Program-made: the position numbers and the translations under genes | Assembly (NCBI GenBank): GCA_022760355.1 | Contig: JALEGB010000036.1 | Location: 1 to 42,799, forward strand | Reading direction: 5' to 3' | DNA length: 42,799 nucleotides | DNA from: Neomegalonema sp. | GTDB lineage: Bacteria > Pseudomonadota > Alphaproteobacteria > Rhodobacterales > Rhodobacteraceae | Shown: piece after piece, positions 27,812 to 37,426 of the stretch | Position numbering within the stretch: the first letter of the stretch is position 1 | How the letters are laid out: every line of letters starts with the position of its first letter | The notes under the pieces: model-generated | Database searches by the model: none | What the model was told of the DNA's origin: nothing | The model's input: the letters and a program-made list of their open reading frames with translations, nothing else

Positions 27812-28498
27812 TCAGGAGACCAGGCGATACCCCCCGCTCTCGGTCACGAGCAAGCTCGCATTGCCGGGATCCGGCTCAATCTTTTGCCGCAACCGATAGA
27901 TATGGGTCTCGAGCGTGTGGGTCGTGACGCCGGCGTTGTAGCCCCACACCTCATGCAGAAGCACATCGCGGCTGACGACCTGGTCTGCAGCGCGCAGCAA
28001 GTACTTGAGAATATTGGTCTCTTTCTCCGTCAGACGAATTTTCTTGCCTTCTTCGGTCGAGAGTTGCTTCGCGCTTGGCTGGAAGACATAGGGCCCCAGA
28101 TTGAAGACCGCATCCTCGCTTTGCTCATGCTGACGCAGCTGAGCGCGGATCCGCGCCAGCAGAACGGCGAACTTGAATGGCTTCGTGATGTAGTCATTCG
28201 CGCCGGACTCGAGCCCCAAGATCGTGTCGGCGTCGGAGTCATGCCCGGTCAGCATGATGATCGGGCATTTCACCTGATTGCGCCGCATGAGTTTGCAGAC
28301 TTCGCGACCATCCATATCCGGCAAGCCGACATCGAGAATGATCAAATCAAACAGCTCATTCTTCGCCCGCTCGATGCCGGCGCCGCCGGCGTCGGCCTCA
28401 AAAACGTCGAACTCTTCAGTGACCAGCAGCTGCTCCGCCAGCGCTTCCCGGAGATCCGGATCATCATCGATCAACAGAATTTTTTTCAACGCGGACAT
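27812..28498 (-). CDS. cenR: OmpR-family response regulator, CenR/OtpR-like
   Basis: Two-component regulator of 228 residues. The receiver domain has the acidic cluster Asp11-13, phospho-acceptor Asp56 in LIILDVGLP, Thr84 and Lys106 (ITKPFKF). A winged-helix DNA-binding domain (about 130-228) ends LLHEVWGYNAGVTTHTLETHIYRLRQKIEPDPGNASLLVTESGGYRLVS. This sequence is very like the CenR/OtpR regulators of alphaproteobacteria, which control cell-envelope homeostasis. The assignment is from memory of the family, not a search. The cognate kinase (CenK) is not in the window. AGGAGA precedes the ATG. It diverges from ribA. Confidence 0.85.
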   Translation of the reverse strand: MSALKKILLIDDDPDLREALAEQLLVTEEFDVFEADAGGAGIERAKNELFDLIILDVGLPDMDGREVCKLMRRNQVKCPIIMLTGHDSDADTILGLESGANDYITKPFKFAVLLARIRAQLRQHEQSEDAVFNLGPYVFQPSAKQLSTEEGKKIRLTEKETNILKYLLRAADQVVSRDVLLHEVWGYNAGVTTHTLETHIYRLRQKIEPDPGNASLLVTESGGYRLVS

Positions 28499-28693
28499 TC
28501 AGGTCTCCTATATCGTCTCGATGCGCTTCGGGCGCGGTAGAGTGAAAGCTTATGAAATCGGCCGTTTACAGCTTCAGACGTGGCGTTATCGCCCGGCGAC
28601 GCAACATCCGCTCCCAGCCCTCTCACGCCCCTGTCAGCGGTGCGGGGCCATTGTTTCAATTTATGTCGTCACGAACCTGTGAGGGGCGCCGCC

Positions 28694-29800
28694 ATGATCA
28701 TTTCCGCTGAAGATCGCCGCGCCCGCGCCTGCGCTGAACTGCGGCGCGGCGCGCCGATCGCGTTGATTGTGGGAGACAGCGCCGCGCTGGTCGCCGCCGC
28801 CGAGACCTTAAGCGATCGAATTTTGGCGGCGATCCGCATGGCCGCCGAGCTGCCCGAGGCGGCTGGCGCGCCCACAATCGCGATCTCGCAGCGCCGCGCC
28901 GATGCGCTGAAGGCGCGCGCCTATGATGGCGATCTGGCGCGCATTCGCTTGCGGGAGGATTGCGGCCCCGCCGAGATCGCCGCCATTGTTGACCCGGCGC
29001 GCGCGATGGAGTTTCCGCTGCTGGGACCGCATACATCGCTCCGAGACGGCGATGCGCGCCCACATCGCGCGGCGATCAAGCTCTGTGTGCGCGCGCAGCT
29101 GCTTCCGGCGGCTTTGGTCACGCCACTCGCGACGGTCGCAGCGGCTGAAAAGCTGGCGCTCGAAGAAGAGATCGCCCTTGTTCGCCTGCCCGAAAACGCC
29201 AATGAACCGGAAGGCTCCTGGCGCGAGGCGAGCCATGCGCGCGTGCCCATCGCCGCGGGCGCCGATGCTATCCTGCGCGTTTTTCGCCGGGTTGGTTGGG
29301 ATTCGGAGCATTACGCGCTCGAAATAGGGGCCCCGAGCCGAGACAAACCGGTCTTGACGCGTCTGCACTCCGCCTGCGCGACCGGGGACATCTTCGGATC
29401 ACTCAAATGCGATTGCGGCCCTCAGCTGAATCGCGCGCTGCGGCAAATCTCGCAGGAAGGCGCTGGGGTCCTGCTCTATCTACAACAGGAAGGCCGCGGC
29501 ATTGGCCTCGCCAATAAGATGCGCGCCTATGCGCTGCAGGATCAGGGCTACGACACTGTCGAAGCAAATCATCGGCTTGGCTTTGGCGATGATGAGCGCA
29601 TGCTCAATGACGGCGCGGCGCTGCTGCGCGCGATGGGGTTTCGTCAAGCCCGCCTCATGACCAATAACCCCGCCAAAGTCGCCGCGCTGACGGCCGGAGG
29701 CGTTGATGTGGTCGAGCGCATCCCTGTGCTGACCGAGGAAACGGCGGAGAATCGGTCCTACCTTCGGGTCAAAGCGCAGAAGAGCGGGCACATTCTATGA
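28694..29800 (+). CDS. ribA: GTP cyclohydrolase II
   Basis: First committed step of riboflavin synthesis, opening GTP to the diaminopyrimidine intermediate. The 368 residues have an N-terminal region (1-190) seen in the longer RibA proteins and lacking obvious catalytic motifs of DHBP synthase. The catalytic part has TRLHSACATGDIFGSLKCDCGPQL with zinc ligands Cys228, Cys239 and Cys241, and LLYLQQEGRGIGLANKMRAYALQDQGYDTVEAN. The frame extends 38 codons upstream, but GAGGGG is well placed before the ATG at 28694. No FMN riboswitch was recognised upstream. Its last bases overlap the next gene's ATG by 4 nt. Confidence 0.95.
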   Translation: MIISAEDRRARACAELRRGAPIALIVGDSAALVAAAETLSDRILAAIRMAAELPEAAGAPTIAISQRRADALKARAYDGDLARIRLREDCGPAEIAAIVDPARAMEFPLLGPHTSLRDGDARPHRAAIKLCVRAQLLPAALVTPLATVAAAEKLALEEEIALVRLPENANEPEGSWREASHARVPIAAGADAILRVFRRVGWDSEHYALEIGAPSRDKPVLTRLHSACATGDIFGSLKCDCGPQLNRALRQISQEGAGVLLYLQQEGRGIGLANKMRAYALQDQGYDTVEANHRLGFGDDERMLNDGAALLRAMGFRQARLMTNNPAKVAALTAGGVDVVERIPVLTEETAENRSYLRVKAQKSGHIL

Positions 29801-30393
29801 ACGGTCGCGGCGTATGGGACTTGGTTGTCGGCCCGAATGGCGGGGCGCGATTTGGCGGGCGGCGTTTCGTTTGCTCGGTTGGCCTGCGCGGCGCCACCGT
29901 GAAAAAGCGCGAGGGGGACGGGGCGACGCCTGCCGGCGCTTTCCAAATCGAGAGCGTTCTTTATCGCTCGGACCGTGGGCGCGCGCCCCGAACCGCGCTG
30001 CCGTTGCATCGGATCGCGATATCGGACGGTTGGTGCGATGATCCGGCCTGCGCGGCTTACAACACGCCAGTGCGGTTGCCCTATAAGGGAAGCACGGAAC
30101 GGATGCGCCGTTCCGACCCGCTGTATGATTTGGTCGCTGTGGTCGACGCCAACCGCGATCCAATCTTCGCGGGCGCTGGAAGCGCAATTTTTTTGCATAT
30201 TCAGCGCCGGCCACGCTTTCCAACGCTTGGCTGCGTTGCGTTTAGCCAAACGGATTTGCGGTGGATCCTCGAGCGATGGCGACCACGATCACGCGTGATT
30301 GTCTTGCCGCCTCACGCCGGTTTAGCGCGTTCGCCGAAAACGGCGGACCCGACGCGCACCGATGTCGCCCCCATCGCGATGGCGATCGCGTAA
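29797..30393 (+). CDS. L,D-transpeptidase (YkuD) family protein
   Basis: YkuD-fold protein of 198 residues with the catalytic pattern His134 (FLHIQRR) and Cys146 (PTLGCVAFS). Such domains form or trim 3-3 peptidoglycan cross-links or attach proteins to the wall. No signal peptide is visible (MNGRGVWDLVVGPNGGARF), so export and location are unclear; short cytosol-looking YkuD proteins of this type are common in alphaproteobacteria. ATGA overlap with ribA indicates translational coupling. The last 27 codons run antisense into the end of yggS, so the C-terminal tail (after VIVLPPHAG) is family-atypical. Confidence 0.85.
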   Translation: MNGRGVWDLVVGPNGGARFGGRRFVCSVGLRGATVKKREGDGATPAGAFQIESVLYRSDRGRAPRTALPLHRIAISDGWCDDPACAAYNTPVRLPYKGSTERMRRSDPLYDLVAVVDANRDPIFAGAGSAIFLHIQRRPRFPTLGCVAFSQTDLRWILERWRPRSRVIVLPPHAGLARSPKTADPTRTDVAPIAMAIA

Positions 30394-30977
30394 TCGGCGC
30401 TCATGCCCATGCTGAGTTTCGCCAGACCGTGCCGCTCCGCCAGCTTTCGAAGCAGGGCGAAGTGGGGCGCCGGCGGCTCATCCGCGGGCGGAATGGCCAT
30501 GAGCCCGCCAATACGCAGATCAAGCGATCCGCACTCGGCCAAGAAGGCTTCTAGGGCGCCGGGCGCGACGCCGGCCTTCTGCGGCTCTTCGCCGGTATTG
30601 ACCTGAACCAGCAGCTCGGGCGCTGCGCCGCGGGCCTGAACCTCCTCCGCGATCTTTCGCGCGAGCTTAGGGCGGTCCAGCGTTTCGATGGCGTCGAACA
30701 GATCGAGGGCGGCCTTAACTTTGTTTGTTTGCAGCGGACCGATAAGCCGAAGCCGAATGTCCGGAAACCGCATTTTTAGCGCCTCCCAGCGCTCTTGCGC
30801 TTCTTGCACCCTATTCTCTCCAAAAACCCGGCAACCGGCCTCCAGAACCGTTAAAACGCGCTCTGAGGGTTGTTGTTTGGACACCGCCACGAGATGAACG
30901 TCCGCCGGGGATCGGTTCGCGTCGACAGCCGCCTTGGCGATCGCGTCCAAGACATCCTGATAATGGGTCTCGCTCAC
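30312..30977 (-). CDS. yggS: YggS family pyridoxal-phosphate homeostasis protein
   Basis: Single-domain PLP-binding barrel protein of 221 residues that buffers free pyridoxal phosphate. Lys34 in HLVAVSKQQP is the expected PLP Schiff-base lysine. Also present are FGENRVQEAQERWEAL, LIGPLQTNKVKAAL, VQVNTGEEPQKAG and LSMGMSADYAIAIAMGATSVRVGSAVFGERA. It starts at a GTG preceded by GAGGGTG. Its 3' end overlaps the YkuD gene by 82 nt, tail to tail. Confidence 0.95.
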   Translation of the reverse strand: MSETHYQDVLDAIAKAAVDANRSPADVHLVAVSKQQPSERVLTVLEAGCRVFGENRVQEAQERWEALKMRFPDIRLRLIGPLQTNKVKAALDLFDAIETLDRPKLARKIAEEVQARGAAPELLVQVNTGEEPQKAGVAPGALEAFLAECGSLDLRIGGLMAIPPADEPPAPHFALLRKLAERHGLAKLSMGMSADYAIAIAMGATSVRVGSAVFGERAKPA

Positions 30978-31112
30978 CGATATTCACCCTCTATTCCGTT
31001 CGAACGTCACAACACCGCCGGCATGTGGGGGCGAATAGCGCGAAGTTCGCCGCGGCGCGGTTCGCCGACCAAACAGCGGGAACGCGATCATCCAACAAAA
31101 ATATACAAACGC

Positions 31113-31145
31113 ACAAAAAGAAAGAGCGGGCCGAAGCCCGCTCTC
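31113..31145 (-). terminator. strong intrinsic terminator of the porin gene
   Basis: On the minus strand a perfect 9-bp stem (AGAGCGGGC and GCCCGCTCT at 31144-31136 and 31131-31123) is closed by a TTCG tetraloop and followed by TTCTTTTTG. It lies about 30 nt after the porin stop codon. It is the best terminator in the window. Confidence 0.92.
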
Positions 31146-31173
31146 CCCAATCTCGTAACCGACTTAAGGTCGA

Positions 31174-32235
31174 TTAGAATGCGATGCCGAGCAGCAGTGC
31201 GCCGCCGATGCCGTCGGTCTCAACGCCGGTGCCGGTTTCGGTTTCGCCGTAGTCAACGCCCAGGCCGAGGTCAACGCCGTCACCCAGCTCGTAGGTAACG
31301 CCAGCGTTGATGCGCAGCTCTTCTTTGCTGGTCGAAGCGGTACCGGTGTCGGTGTCTTCGAATGCAGCGTTCAGACCGAACTCCCAAGGGCCGGTTGCGT
31401 AGATGATGCCACCGCCGAAACGGGTGACTTCGGTTTCGGTGGTTGCACCGGTCTCGGTGGTAACCGACTCGTAGCGTGCGCCAAGGGTCAGGCCCGAGAA
31501 TGCAACTTCAGCACCGATCGCCCACTGGTCTTCGGTCAGCTCAACAGCCGCGCCAGCAGCGCTGACGGTGCGGGTCAGGAAGCCACCGCCGATGACGAAG
31601 TCAACTTTGTCGAAGGTGGTCGAGAACGAAACACCAACTGCGATAACGTCTTTGGTGTTGTCGGTGGTGACCGACGTGTCGATCGCCGCGTCTTCTTCGT
31701 TGGTTGGCGACCACGAAATACCAGCTTGGAAGCCAGCGATGTTCGGGGTGTAGTAGTGTACTGCAAGGCCATCGCCGGTGTCGCCAGCGTGGTCAACCGA
31801 CGCAGGAACGAACTCGTACGAACCGTCCCACGAACCCATTGCAACAGCCGAGCCCAGACGGCCGATGCCGCCAGCAACTGCGTCCAGTGCGGTGTCGTTG
31901 TTGCCGATCAGGATCTTGCCGAACGAGCCCGAGATAGCAACCCAGCTCTCGTCAAGGATCGAGCCGTACGAAGTCGCGTTGTAGCCTTCCAGCTCCATGC
32001 GTGCTTCGATGGTGATGCCGTTGTCCAGGGTGCCTTTGGCTTTGAACTGGATCTCACCTTCACGGATGATGTGGAAGTCTTTCTCGACGCGGGTGGTCGA
32101 GCCGTCTTTGTATGCGCCAACACCAACACCAACGATGATGTCGCCGTCGACCGACAGTTTAACGTCGCCAGCAGCAGCGGCGCCAGCGAAAGCAGCGGCG
32201 ACCAGAGCGGTCGAACCGAACAGAACCTTTTTCAT
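31174..32235 (-). CDS. outer-membrane porin, Rhodobacter type
   Basis: General diffusion porin of 353 residues. It starts with a clear signal peptide (MKKVLFGSTALVAAAFAGAAAAG, cut after about residue 22). The mature chain has alternating beta-strand patterns such as DVKLSVDGDIIVGVGV and ESWVAISGSFGKILIGNNDTALD, and ends in the outer-membrane insertion signal with a terminal Phe (GALLLGIAF). Thr, Gly and Asp are enriched and cysteine is absent. Its codon choice differs from its neighbours and is less GC-rich, consistent with very high expression. GAGGGAA precedes the ATG, and a strong terminator follows. Monocistronic. Confidence 0.92.
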   Translation of the reverse strand: MKKVLFGSTALVAAAFAGAAAAGDVKLSVDGDIIVGVGVGAYKDGSTTRVEKDFHIIREGEIQFKAKGTLDNGITIEARMELEGYNATSYGSILDESWVAISGSFGKILIGNNDTALDAVAGGIGRLGSAVAMGSWDGSYEFVPASVDHAGDTGDGLAVHYYTPNIAGFQAGISWSPTNEEDAAIDTSVTTDNTKDVIAVGVSFSTTFDKVDFVIGGGFLTRTVSAAGAAVELTEDQWAIGAEVAFSGLTLGARYESVTTETGATTETEVTRFGGGIIYATGPWEFGLNAAFEDTDTGTASTSKEELRINAGVTYELGDGVDLGLGVDYGETETGTGVETDGIGGALLLGIAF

Positions 32236-32279
32236 TGTTCCCTCGCAAAAAATCTCGAGTGTAGCGATATCGCGCCCCG

Positions 32280-32300
32280 TTCACCTGGGTGCGAGGTGAA
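32280..32300 (-). promoter_or_regulatory. operator-like inverted repeat at the porin promoter
   Basis: TTCACCT (32280-32286) and AGGTGAA (32294-32300) are perfect inverted copies around 7 nt. On the minus strand a -35-like TTGACC (32327-32322) lies 17 nt before GAATTT (32304-32299), a weak -10, so the repeat would cover the -10 and start site. An alternative -10, TACACT (32263-32258), is also present. Confidence 0.4.
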
Positions 32301-32480
32301 ATTCGGCTCTGAAGCGCTTTTGGTCAAGGAACCAGTGCGGTGAGGAATTCGACCCCTCAGGCGCTGTATCTGATCAGCCACATTCGCGTATCGAGGCCGG
32401 CGCCTGAAACGCCGAAAATCGCTCCACAAACATATTTGCGGGACAGGGCCCGATCTACTCCCGCGCGCCGCGTCCCCACT

Positions 32481-32510
32481 TTGCTTGCGCTGGCGCGGCC
32501 AATGGCTAAT
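32481..32510 (+). promoter_or_regulatory. candidate promoter of the DUF3576-leuS-lptE-holA run
   Basis: TTGCTT (32481-32486) and GCTAAT (32505-32510) are separated by 18 nt, about 33 nt before the DUF3576 start codon. Both elements deviate from consensus. Confidence 0.35.
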
Positions 32511-32542
32511 GTCCGCTCGCGTTCACTAGAAGCGAGGTTCAT

Positions 32543-33103
32543 ATGGCGACGCGCATTTCTTACCGGCTCGGCGCAGTTTCGGCTGTGGCTGCGCTCACGC
32601 TGCTAGCCGGCTGCGAGACGATGGGGTTGAGCGGCGTAGAGGTGAAAGAATCGACGGCCGGGCGCAAGGCGATCGGCGGCCGCACGCTCAGCCCGCGCGA
32701 AGAAGATCAAAAGCGTGCTGGCGGCAAAGACGATGACGGCGGCCTCTTTGGCCTCGGCTCAAAGAGCAAAGGCGTACAGCTGCCGGTCAACAAGCATCTG
32801 TGGCGCGCAACGCTGGACACAATCGCCTTTCTGCCGCTCGCCTCGACGGACCCTTATGGCGGCGTAATTATCACCGACTGGGGAACCTCGCCGGCGGCGC
32901 CGGAAGAGCGAGTGAAGGTCGCCGCCTACATCACCTCGGCGGAACTCGCAGCGAGCTCCCTGCGTGTGGTCGTCAATCGTCAGAAGAAAGACGGTTCCGG
33001 CGCATGGGTTGAAGCGCCGGTCTCTAAAGACACAGCGCGGAAGCTGGAAAACGCGATCCTCACCCGCGCCCGGCAGCTGCGCAGCCGCGAAAAAAGCAAA
33101 TAA
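32543..33103 (+). CDS. DUF3576 family lipoprotein
   Basis: Predicted lipoprotein of 186 residues with signal sequence and lipobox LLAGC (Cys24). After a charged, glycine-rich linker comes the conserved body: VNKHLWRATLDTIAFLPLASTDPYGGVIITDWGTSPAAPEERVKVAAYITSAELAASSLRVVVNRQ. This matches DUF3576, an uncharacterised alphaproteobacterial family usually found just before leuS, as here (110-nt gap). The lipid anchor suggests an envelope role; the function is unknown. Confidence 0.88.
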   Translation: MATRISYRLGAVSAVAALTLLAGCETMGLSGVEVKESTAGRKAIGGRTLSPREEDQKRAGGKDDDGGLFGLGSKSKGVQLPVNKHLWRATLDTIAFLPLASTDPYGGVIITDWGTSPAAPEERVKVAAYITSAELAASSLRVVVNRQKKDGSGAWVEAPVSKDTARKLENAILTRARQLRSREKSK

Positions 33104-33213
33104 GCCCCCCAGCGCCTCGACTTTATCGCCGATGCGATCCGAGGCGCCCAACCGCGCGCGCTCGATATAGAGAGCGCGCGCCGGCCCCCACATAGTGACG
33201 ATACGAGGCGATT

Positions 33214-35838
33214 ATGACGCGCTACACGCCGCGCCCGGTGGAGCAGAAATGGAGAGCAGCCTGGGCGGACGCCGGCTGCGACGCCGCGGAGCGCGACGCC
33301 GATAAGCCTAAATTTTACGTGTTGGAAATGTTTCCGTACCCGTCCGGTCGGATTCACATTGGCCATACCCGCAACTACACGATGGGCGATGTGCTGGCGC
33401 GCTATAAGCGGGCGCGCGGGTTTAACGTGCTCCATCCGATGGGGTGGGACGCGTTCGGGATGCCGGCGGAAAACGCGGCGATGGAAAAGGGCGTTCACCC
33501 GGGCGATTGGACTTACGAAAATATCGACGCCATGCGCGATCAGCTGAAACTGATGGGGCTGTCGATTGACTGGGATCGCGAGTTCGCCACCTGCGATCTC
33601 GACTACTACGCCCAGCAACAGCGCCTCTTTCTCGATTTTCTCGACAAAGACCTCGTCTATCGCAAAAACGCGACGGTGAACTGGGATCCGGTCGATCAAA
33701 CCGTCCTGGCCAACGAACAAGTGATCGAAGGCCGGGGCTGGCGCTCAGGCGCTTTGGTCGAAAAGCGGGAACTCACACAGTGGTTCTTTCGCATCACCTC
33801 AATGGCTGATGAGCTGCTCGAAGCCGTTCAAACGCTCGAAAACTGGCCGGAGAAGGTTCGCACCATGCAGGCGAACTGGATCGGAAAATCCCATGGGCTT
33901 GAATTCGAGTTCGAGCTGAAAGGCCGTCGGGCCAAGAAGGACGAGAAACTCACGGTCTACACGACGCGGCCGGACACGATATTTGGCGCCTCTTTCGTCG
34001 CCGTCTCGCCGGAGCACCCGCTGGCCAAACGTATGGCGGAGAAAGACGCGGCGCTGGCGGAGTTCATCGCCGAGTGCAAACGCGTTGGAACAAGCGAAGA
34101 AGCGCTGGAGAAAGCGGATAAAAAGGGCTGCAAACTCGCGCTTCACGCCGTCCATCCGTTCGACCAAGAGCGAAAGCTGCCGGTCTATGTCGCCAACTTC
34201 ATCCTGATGGAGTACGGAACTGGCGCGATTTTCGGCTGCCCCGCGCATGACCAGCGCGATCTCGACTTCGCCCGCGCTTACGACCTGCCCGTCACGCCTG
34301 TAGTGCTCCCGGATGGCGCGGAGGCCGACGGATTCGAGGTCGGGTCTGACGCGATCACGGAATCTGGCGCGATGATTAACTCGTCATTCCTGGATGGCAT
34401 GCCCGTCGCCGAGGCGAAAGAGGCTGTGATCGCTCGGATGGAAGACGCTGGAACCGGCCGGCGGATGACAAACTATCGCCTGCGCGACTGGGGCGTTTCC
34501 AGGCAGCGCTACTGGGGATGCCCGATTCCGGTTGTCCATTGCGAGAAATGCGGCGTGCAGCCGGTCAAGGCCGCCGAGCTGCCGATTGCGCTGCCGAAAG
34601 ACGTCTCGTTTGACCAACCCGGCAATCCGCTGGATCGGGCGACCGAGTGGCTCAAAGCAGAGTGCCCGAGCTGCGGCGGGCCTGCGCGGCGCGAAACCGA
34701 TACGATGGACACTTTCGTCGACAGCTCCTGGTATTTTGCGCGCTTCTGCTCGCCAAAGGCCGAAACGCCAACAAATCGAGATGATGTCGATTACTGGCTG
34801 CCCGTTGACCAATATATTGGCGGCGTTGAGCACGCCATCCTGCATCTCCTTTATTCGCGCTTCTTCGCTCGGGCGATGAACGATACGAATCATCTCAGCG
34901 ATAGCGCGCGTGAGCCCTTCGGCGCCCTATTCACGCAAGGTATGGTGTGCCACGAAACCTATGCGGCCTTTGCAACGCGAGACGGCGAACGCGTCGATCC
35001 CGCCGATGTCAGCGAGACCGATGATGGGTTGATCAACGCCAAAACTGGCGAGCAAGCCCTCCGGCGCTGGCTTTCGCCAGAGCAAGTTTCGCGAACCGCC
35101 GATGGCGCAACGGAGCTTGAGAGCGGCGCGCCAGTCGAAATCGGGCCGTCGACCAAGATGTCGAAGTCCAAAAAGAACGTTGTCGCGCCCGAGGACATTA
35201 TCGATCAATTCGGCGCCGACACCGCGCGTTGGTTTATGCTCTCCGACAGCCCGCCCGAACGCGATGTCGAGTGGACCGAGTCCGGCGTCGAGGGCGCCTA
35301 TAAATTCATCCAACGGGTTTGGCGTTTGGTGCAGGAGGCGAAAGACCTTCCCGCCGGATCGGGCGAGCCGACGCCACTGCTCAAATCGGCCCATCGAGCT
35401 GTCGATGCGGTGACAAAAGATATCGAAGGCTTCCGCTTCAATAAGGCCATCGCGCGTCTGTATGAATTTGCCGGTGAAATCGGATCGAAAAGCAGTGACC
35501 CAGCCCGGCGCGAAGCGATCGATACGCTGGTGCGGCTGATGTTCCCATTCACGCCACATATGAGCGAAGAGGCCGCTCAATTGCTCGGCGCACAACAGAT
35601 GCTCGCGAAATCGCCCTGGCCCGCCGTCGAAGCAGCGTTTTTGGTGGATGACGACGTCACCCTGCCCATACAGATCAACGGCAAGAAGCGTGGCGAGATC
35701 ACCGTTCCAGCTGACTCGGGCGCGGACGAAATTGAGCGGCTTGTTCTCGAGATGGAGCTGGTACAAAAGCATCTCGACGGCGCAAAGCCGAAGAAGATCA
35801 TTGTGGTGCCGAAGAGGATCGTCAATGTCGTGGCTTAA
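33214..35838 (+). CDS. leuS: leucyl-tRNA synthetase
   Basis: Charges tRNA-Leu and edits mischarged residues. The 874 residues show the class I HIGH motif (48-51 in [15 protein letters not shown]), the CP1 editing domain with [21 protein letters not shown], zinc-type cysteine pairs CEKCG and CPSCGG, and the KMSKS loop (648-652 in [18 protein letters not shown]). The anticodon-binding and C-terminal domains are complete. Its last bases overlap the lptE start by 14 nt, so lptE is translationally coupled. Confidence 0.98.
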   Translation: MTRYTPRPVEQKWRAAWADAGCDAAERDADKPKFYVLEMFPYPSGRIHIGHTRNYTMGDVLARYKRARGFNVLHPMGWDAFGMPAENAAMEKGVHPGDWTYENIDAMRDQLKLMGLSIDWDREFATCDLDYYAQQQRLFLDFLDKDLVYRKNATVNWDPVDQTVLANEQVIEGRGWRSGALVEKRELTQWFFRITSMADELLEAVQTLENWPEKVRTMQANWIGKSHGLEFEFELKGRRAKKDEKLTVYTTRPDTIFGASFVAVSPEHPLAKRMAEKDAALAEFIAECKRVGTSEEALEKADKKGCKLALHAVHPFDQERKLPVYVANFILMEYGTGAIFGCPAHDQRDLDFARAYDLPVTPVVLPDGAEADGFEVGSDAITESGAMINSSFLDGMPVAEAKEAVIARMEDAGTGRRMTNYRLRDWGVSRQRYWGCPIPVVHCEKCGVQPVKAAELPIALPKDVSFDQPGNPLDRATEWLKAECPSCGGPARRETDTMDTFVDSSWYFARFCSPKAETPTNRDDVDYWLPVDQYIGGVEHAILHLLYSRFFARAMNDTNHLSDSAREPFGALFTQGMVCHETYAAFATRDGERVDPADVSETDDGLINAKTGEQALRRWLSPEQVSRTADGATELESGAPVEIGPSTKMSKSKKNVVAPEDIIDQFGADTARWFMLSDSPPERDVEWTESGVEGAYKFIQRVWRLVQEAKDLPAGSGEPTPLLKSAHRAVDAVTKDIEGFRFNKAIARLYEFAGEIGSKSSDPARREAIDTLVRLMFPFTPHMSEEAAQLLGAQQMLAKSPWPAVEAAFLVDDDVTLPIQINGKKRGEITVPADSGADEIERLVLEMELVQKHLDGAKPKKIIVVPKRIVNVVA

Positions 35839-36328
35839 AGCAATCGCAGCCGTCTGTTTCGCGGCTATCGTATCAGGATGCGGCTTCGTTCCGATCGCGG
35901 CGCCTAGCGGAACCGCCGGCGCAAAGAATCAGATCGTCGTGCGCGACATCAAAATCGACGGCGCCGGCTCTCGTTTCCAATATCAACTACGTCGGGGGCT
36001 CGTATCCTTCGTCTCGATCGACCCTAAAGCCCGCTATGCGCTCAGTATCTCCGTTGATATTAAGCGAACTTCGTTGGCGATCACTGCGGATGACGAGATC
36101 ACCCGTTTCAACTTCGAAGCTATTACGAAGTACAAACTCGTTGGTGTTGCCGATGATCCTGTAATCGACGGTGAAACGCGCGCAATTACATCCGTTAACG
36201 CCACCACCGATACGTTCGCGACTCAAAGTTCTGAGCGCGCGGCTATGCAGAAACTGGCGGATGCGACTTCGGAAAAGTTAATTACCGCTCTTCGCTTGAT
36301 TTCCCTCCGGGCGAAATCGGAAAAATAG
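35825..36328 (+). CDS. lptE: LPS-assembly lipoprotein LptE
   Basis: Outer-membrane lipoprotein that plugs and supports the LptD translocon for lipopolysaccharide export. 167 residues with a short signal sequence and lipobox IVSGC (Cys19), followed by GFVPI, the usual LptE opening. The rest is poorly conserved in the family. The ATG lies inside the end of leuS (overlap 14 nt), the standard arrangement before holA. The identification rests on signal, size and the leuS-lptE-holA context. Confidence 0.88.
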   Translation: MSWLKAIAAVCFAAIVSGCGFVPIAAPSGTAGAKNQIVVRDIKIDGAGSRFQYQLRRGLVSFVSIDPKARYALSISVDIKRTSLAITADDEITRFNFEAITKYKLVGVADDPVIDGETRAITSVNATTDTFATQSSERAAMQKLADATSEKLITALRLISLRAKSEK

Positions 36329-36361
36329 AACACAACAAGAACAAAGGGGCGGCGACGTAGT

Positions 36362-37384
36362 ATGGCCGAGCGGGGCGACAGCACCCTTGCCGACATTTTG
36401 GCCGCGTCGACGCCGCCTCCTGCAATATTGCTCGTCTACGGGAACGAGCCGGAAAAAGTCGATGCTGCTACAGGCGCGCTCGCGACAAGACTTCGGGAGC
36501 TTGACGCCTCCATCGAAAGATTTCAGCGGGCCGATTTTTCCGAAATTGCCGCTAATCCAAGCCGTATATTCGACTTATTTGCGTCCTCAGGCCTGTTTGG
36601 CGACTCCGAGTCGCTAATTGTCGAAAACGCCGCTGAGAAACACAGCGACTTGCTTGGCGATTTCTTTGAACAGGTCTCGGCGGAGAACTCGAACGCCCGG
36701 CTCATAATCGCGTCGCATGACCTCAAACGAAAATCGTCCGCGCTTGCAAAGGCGCGCGCAAACAACTTTTGCCGCGTGGTCTCAGCTTATGAGACAGCAA
36801 TCGACAATACCGCCCTGGAAAATCTTGCGGCAAAAGAAGGGCTTCCCCATCTTTCTGCAGATGTTTTAGCCCGTCTCCGAGACTATTCGGCTGAATCTGG
36901 CCCCGTGCTGACGACGTTTCTGATCCAGAAGCTTGCGCTTGCGACGTCAACCGGCGCGGCGGCCACGGTTGGCGAGCTCGAAAGCCTCCTGCCCGAAAGC
37001 GGTGGCGGAAATCCGGATGAATTAGCGCCGCTTCTATTTAACGGAAGCGGATGGAAACTGTTGGATGCGCTTGAAGGGCATCGATCGAAGGGCGAAGCGG
37101 ATGCGCGCTTTGTTTCCAACCTGGCCCGTTTGTGCGCCGACGTAAGACGCGTGCAGCCTGGATACGCGGCAGGCCGTGCGCGACCACTCTTCTGGAAAAC
37201 CGATAAAGTTGTGAAAACGGCGGCTCAGCGGTTGGATCGGCTCCCGGATCGACTTGAGAGCGCGCTCACCGAGATCCACAAAGTAGAAACTGCGATGCGG
37301 CAAAGCGATCCGCTAGCGTCCGAGTTGGTGGAGCGGTTGTGCCTACGGCTTGCTCGATATTTCACGGCAAGCCGCAGGAATTGA
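36362..37384 (+). CDS. holA: DNA polymerase III delta subunit
   Basis: Clamp-loader subunit that opens the sliding clamp. The 340 residues have the AAA+-like start PAILLVYGNEPEKVDAATGALATRLREL, the SLIVENAAEKHSDLLGDFFE region, and the C-terminal collar part ending RQSDPLASELVERLCLRLARYF, all usual for HolA. As in the family, no functional Walker A is present. It is 33 nt behind lptE and converges with parB. Confidence 0.93.
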   Translation: MAERGDSTLADILAASTPPPAILLVYGNEPEKVDAATGALATRLRELDASIERFQRADFSEIAANPSRIFDLFASSGLFGDSESLIVENAAEKHSDLLGDFFEQVSAENSNARLIIASHDLKRKSSALAKARANNFCRVVSAYETAIDNTALENLAAKEGLPHLSADVLARLRDYSAESGPVLTTFLIQKLALATSTGAAATVGELESLLPESGGGNPDELAPLLFNGSGWKLLDALEGHRSKGEADARFVSNLARLCADVRRVQPGYAAGRARPLFWKTDKVVKTAAQRLDRLPDRLESALTEIHKVETAMRQSDPLASELVERLCLRLARYFTASRRN

Positions 37385-37397
37385 TCGGGTAGAGCGA

Positions 37398-37419
37398 TCG
37401 GCGCCTATCCAAGCGCCGA
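37398..37419. terminator. hairpin between convergent holA and parB
   Basis: TCGGCGC (37398-37404) and GCGCCGA (37413-37419) form a perfect 7-bp stem with an 8-nt loop in the 42-nt gap between the two stop codons. It may serve both genes, although U-runs are poor on both sides. Confidence 0.5.
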
Positions 37420-37426
37420 GGCGTAC

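Larger units (their letters stand above)
32236..32542. other. divergent regulatory gap between porin and DUF3576 gene
   Basis: The only gap over 300 nt in the window. It holds the porin leader and promoter region (minus strand, 32236-32330), a perfect inverted repeat at 32280-32300, and a possible plus-strand promoter near 32481-32510. No coding sequence, RNA gene or repeat family was recognised in the middle part (32340-32480). Confidence 0.6.

Noticed and set aside
28499-28693. FMN riboswitch before ribA
   Set aside because: None of the conserved RFN sequence blocks is present in the gap.
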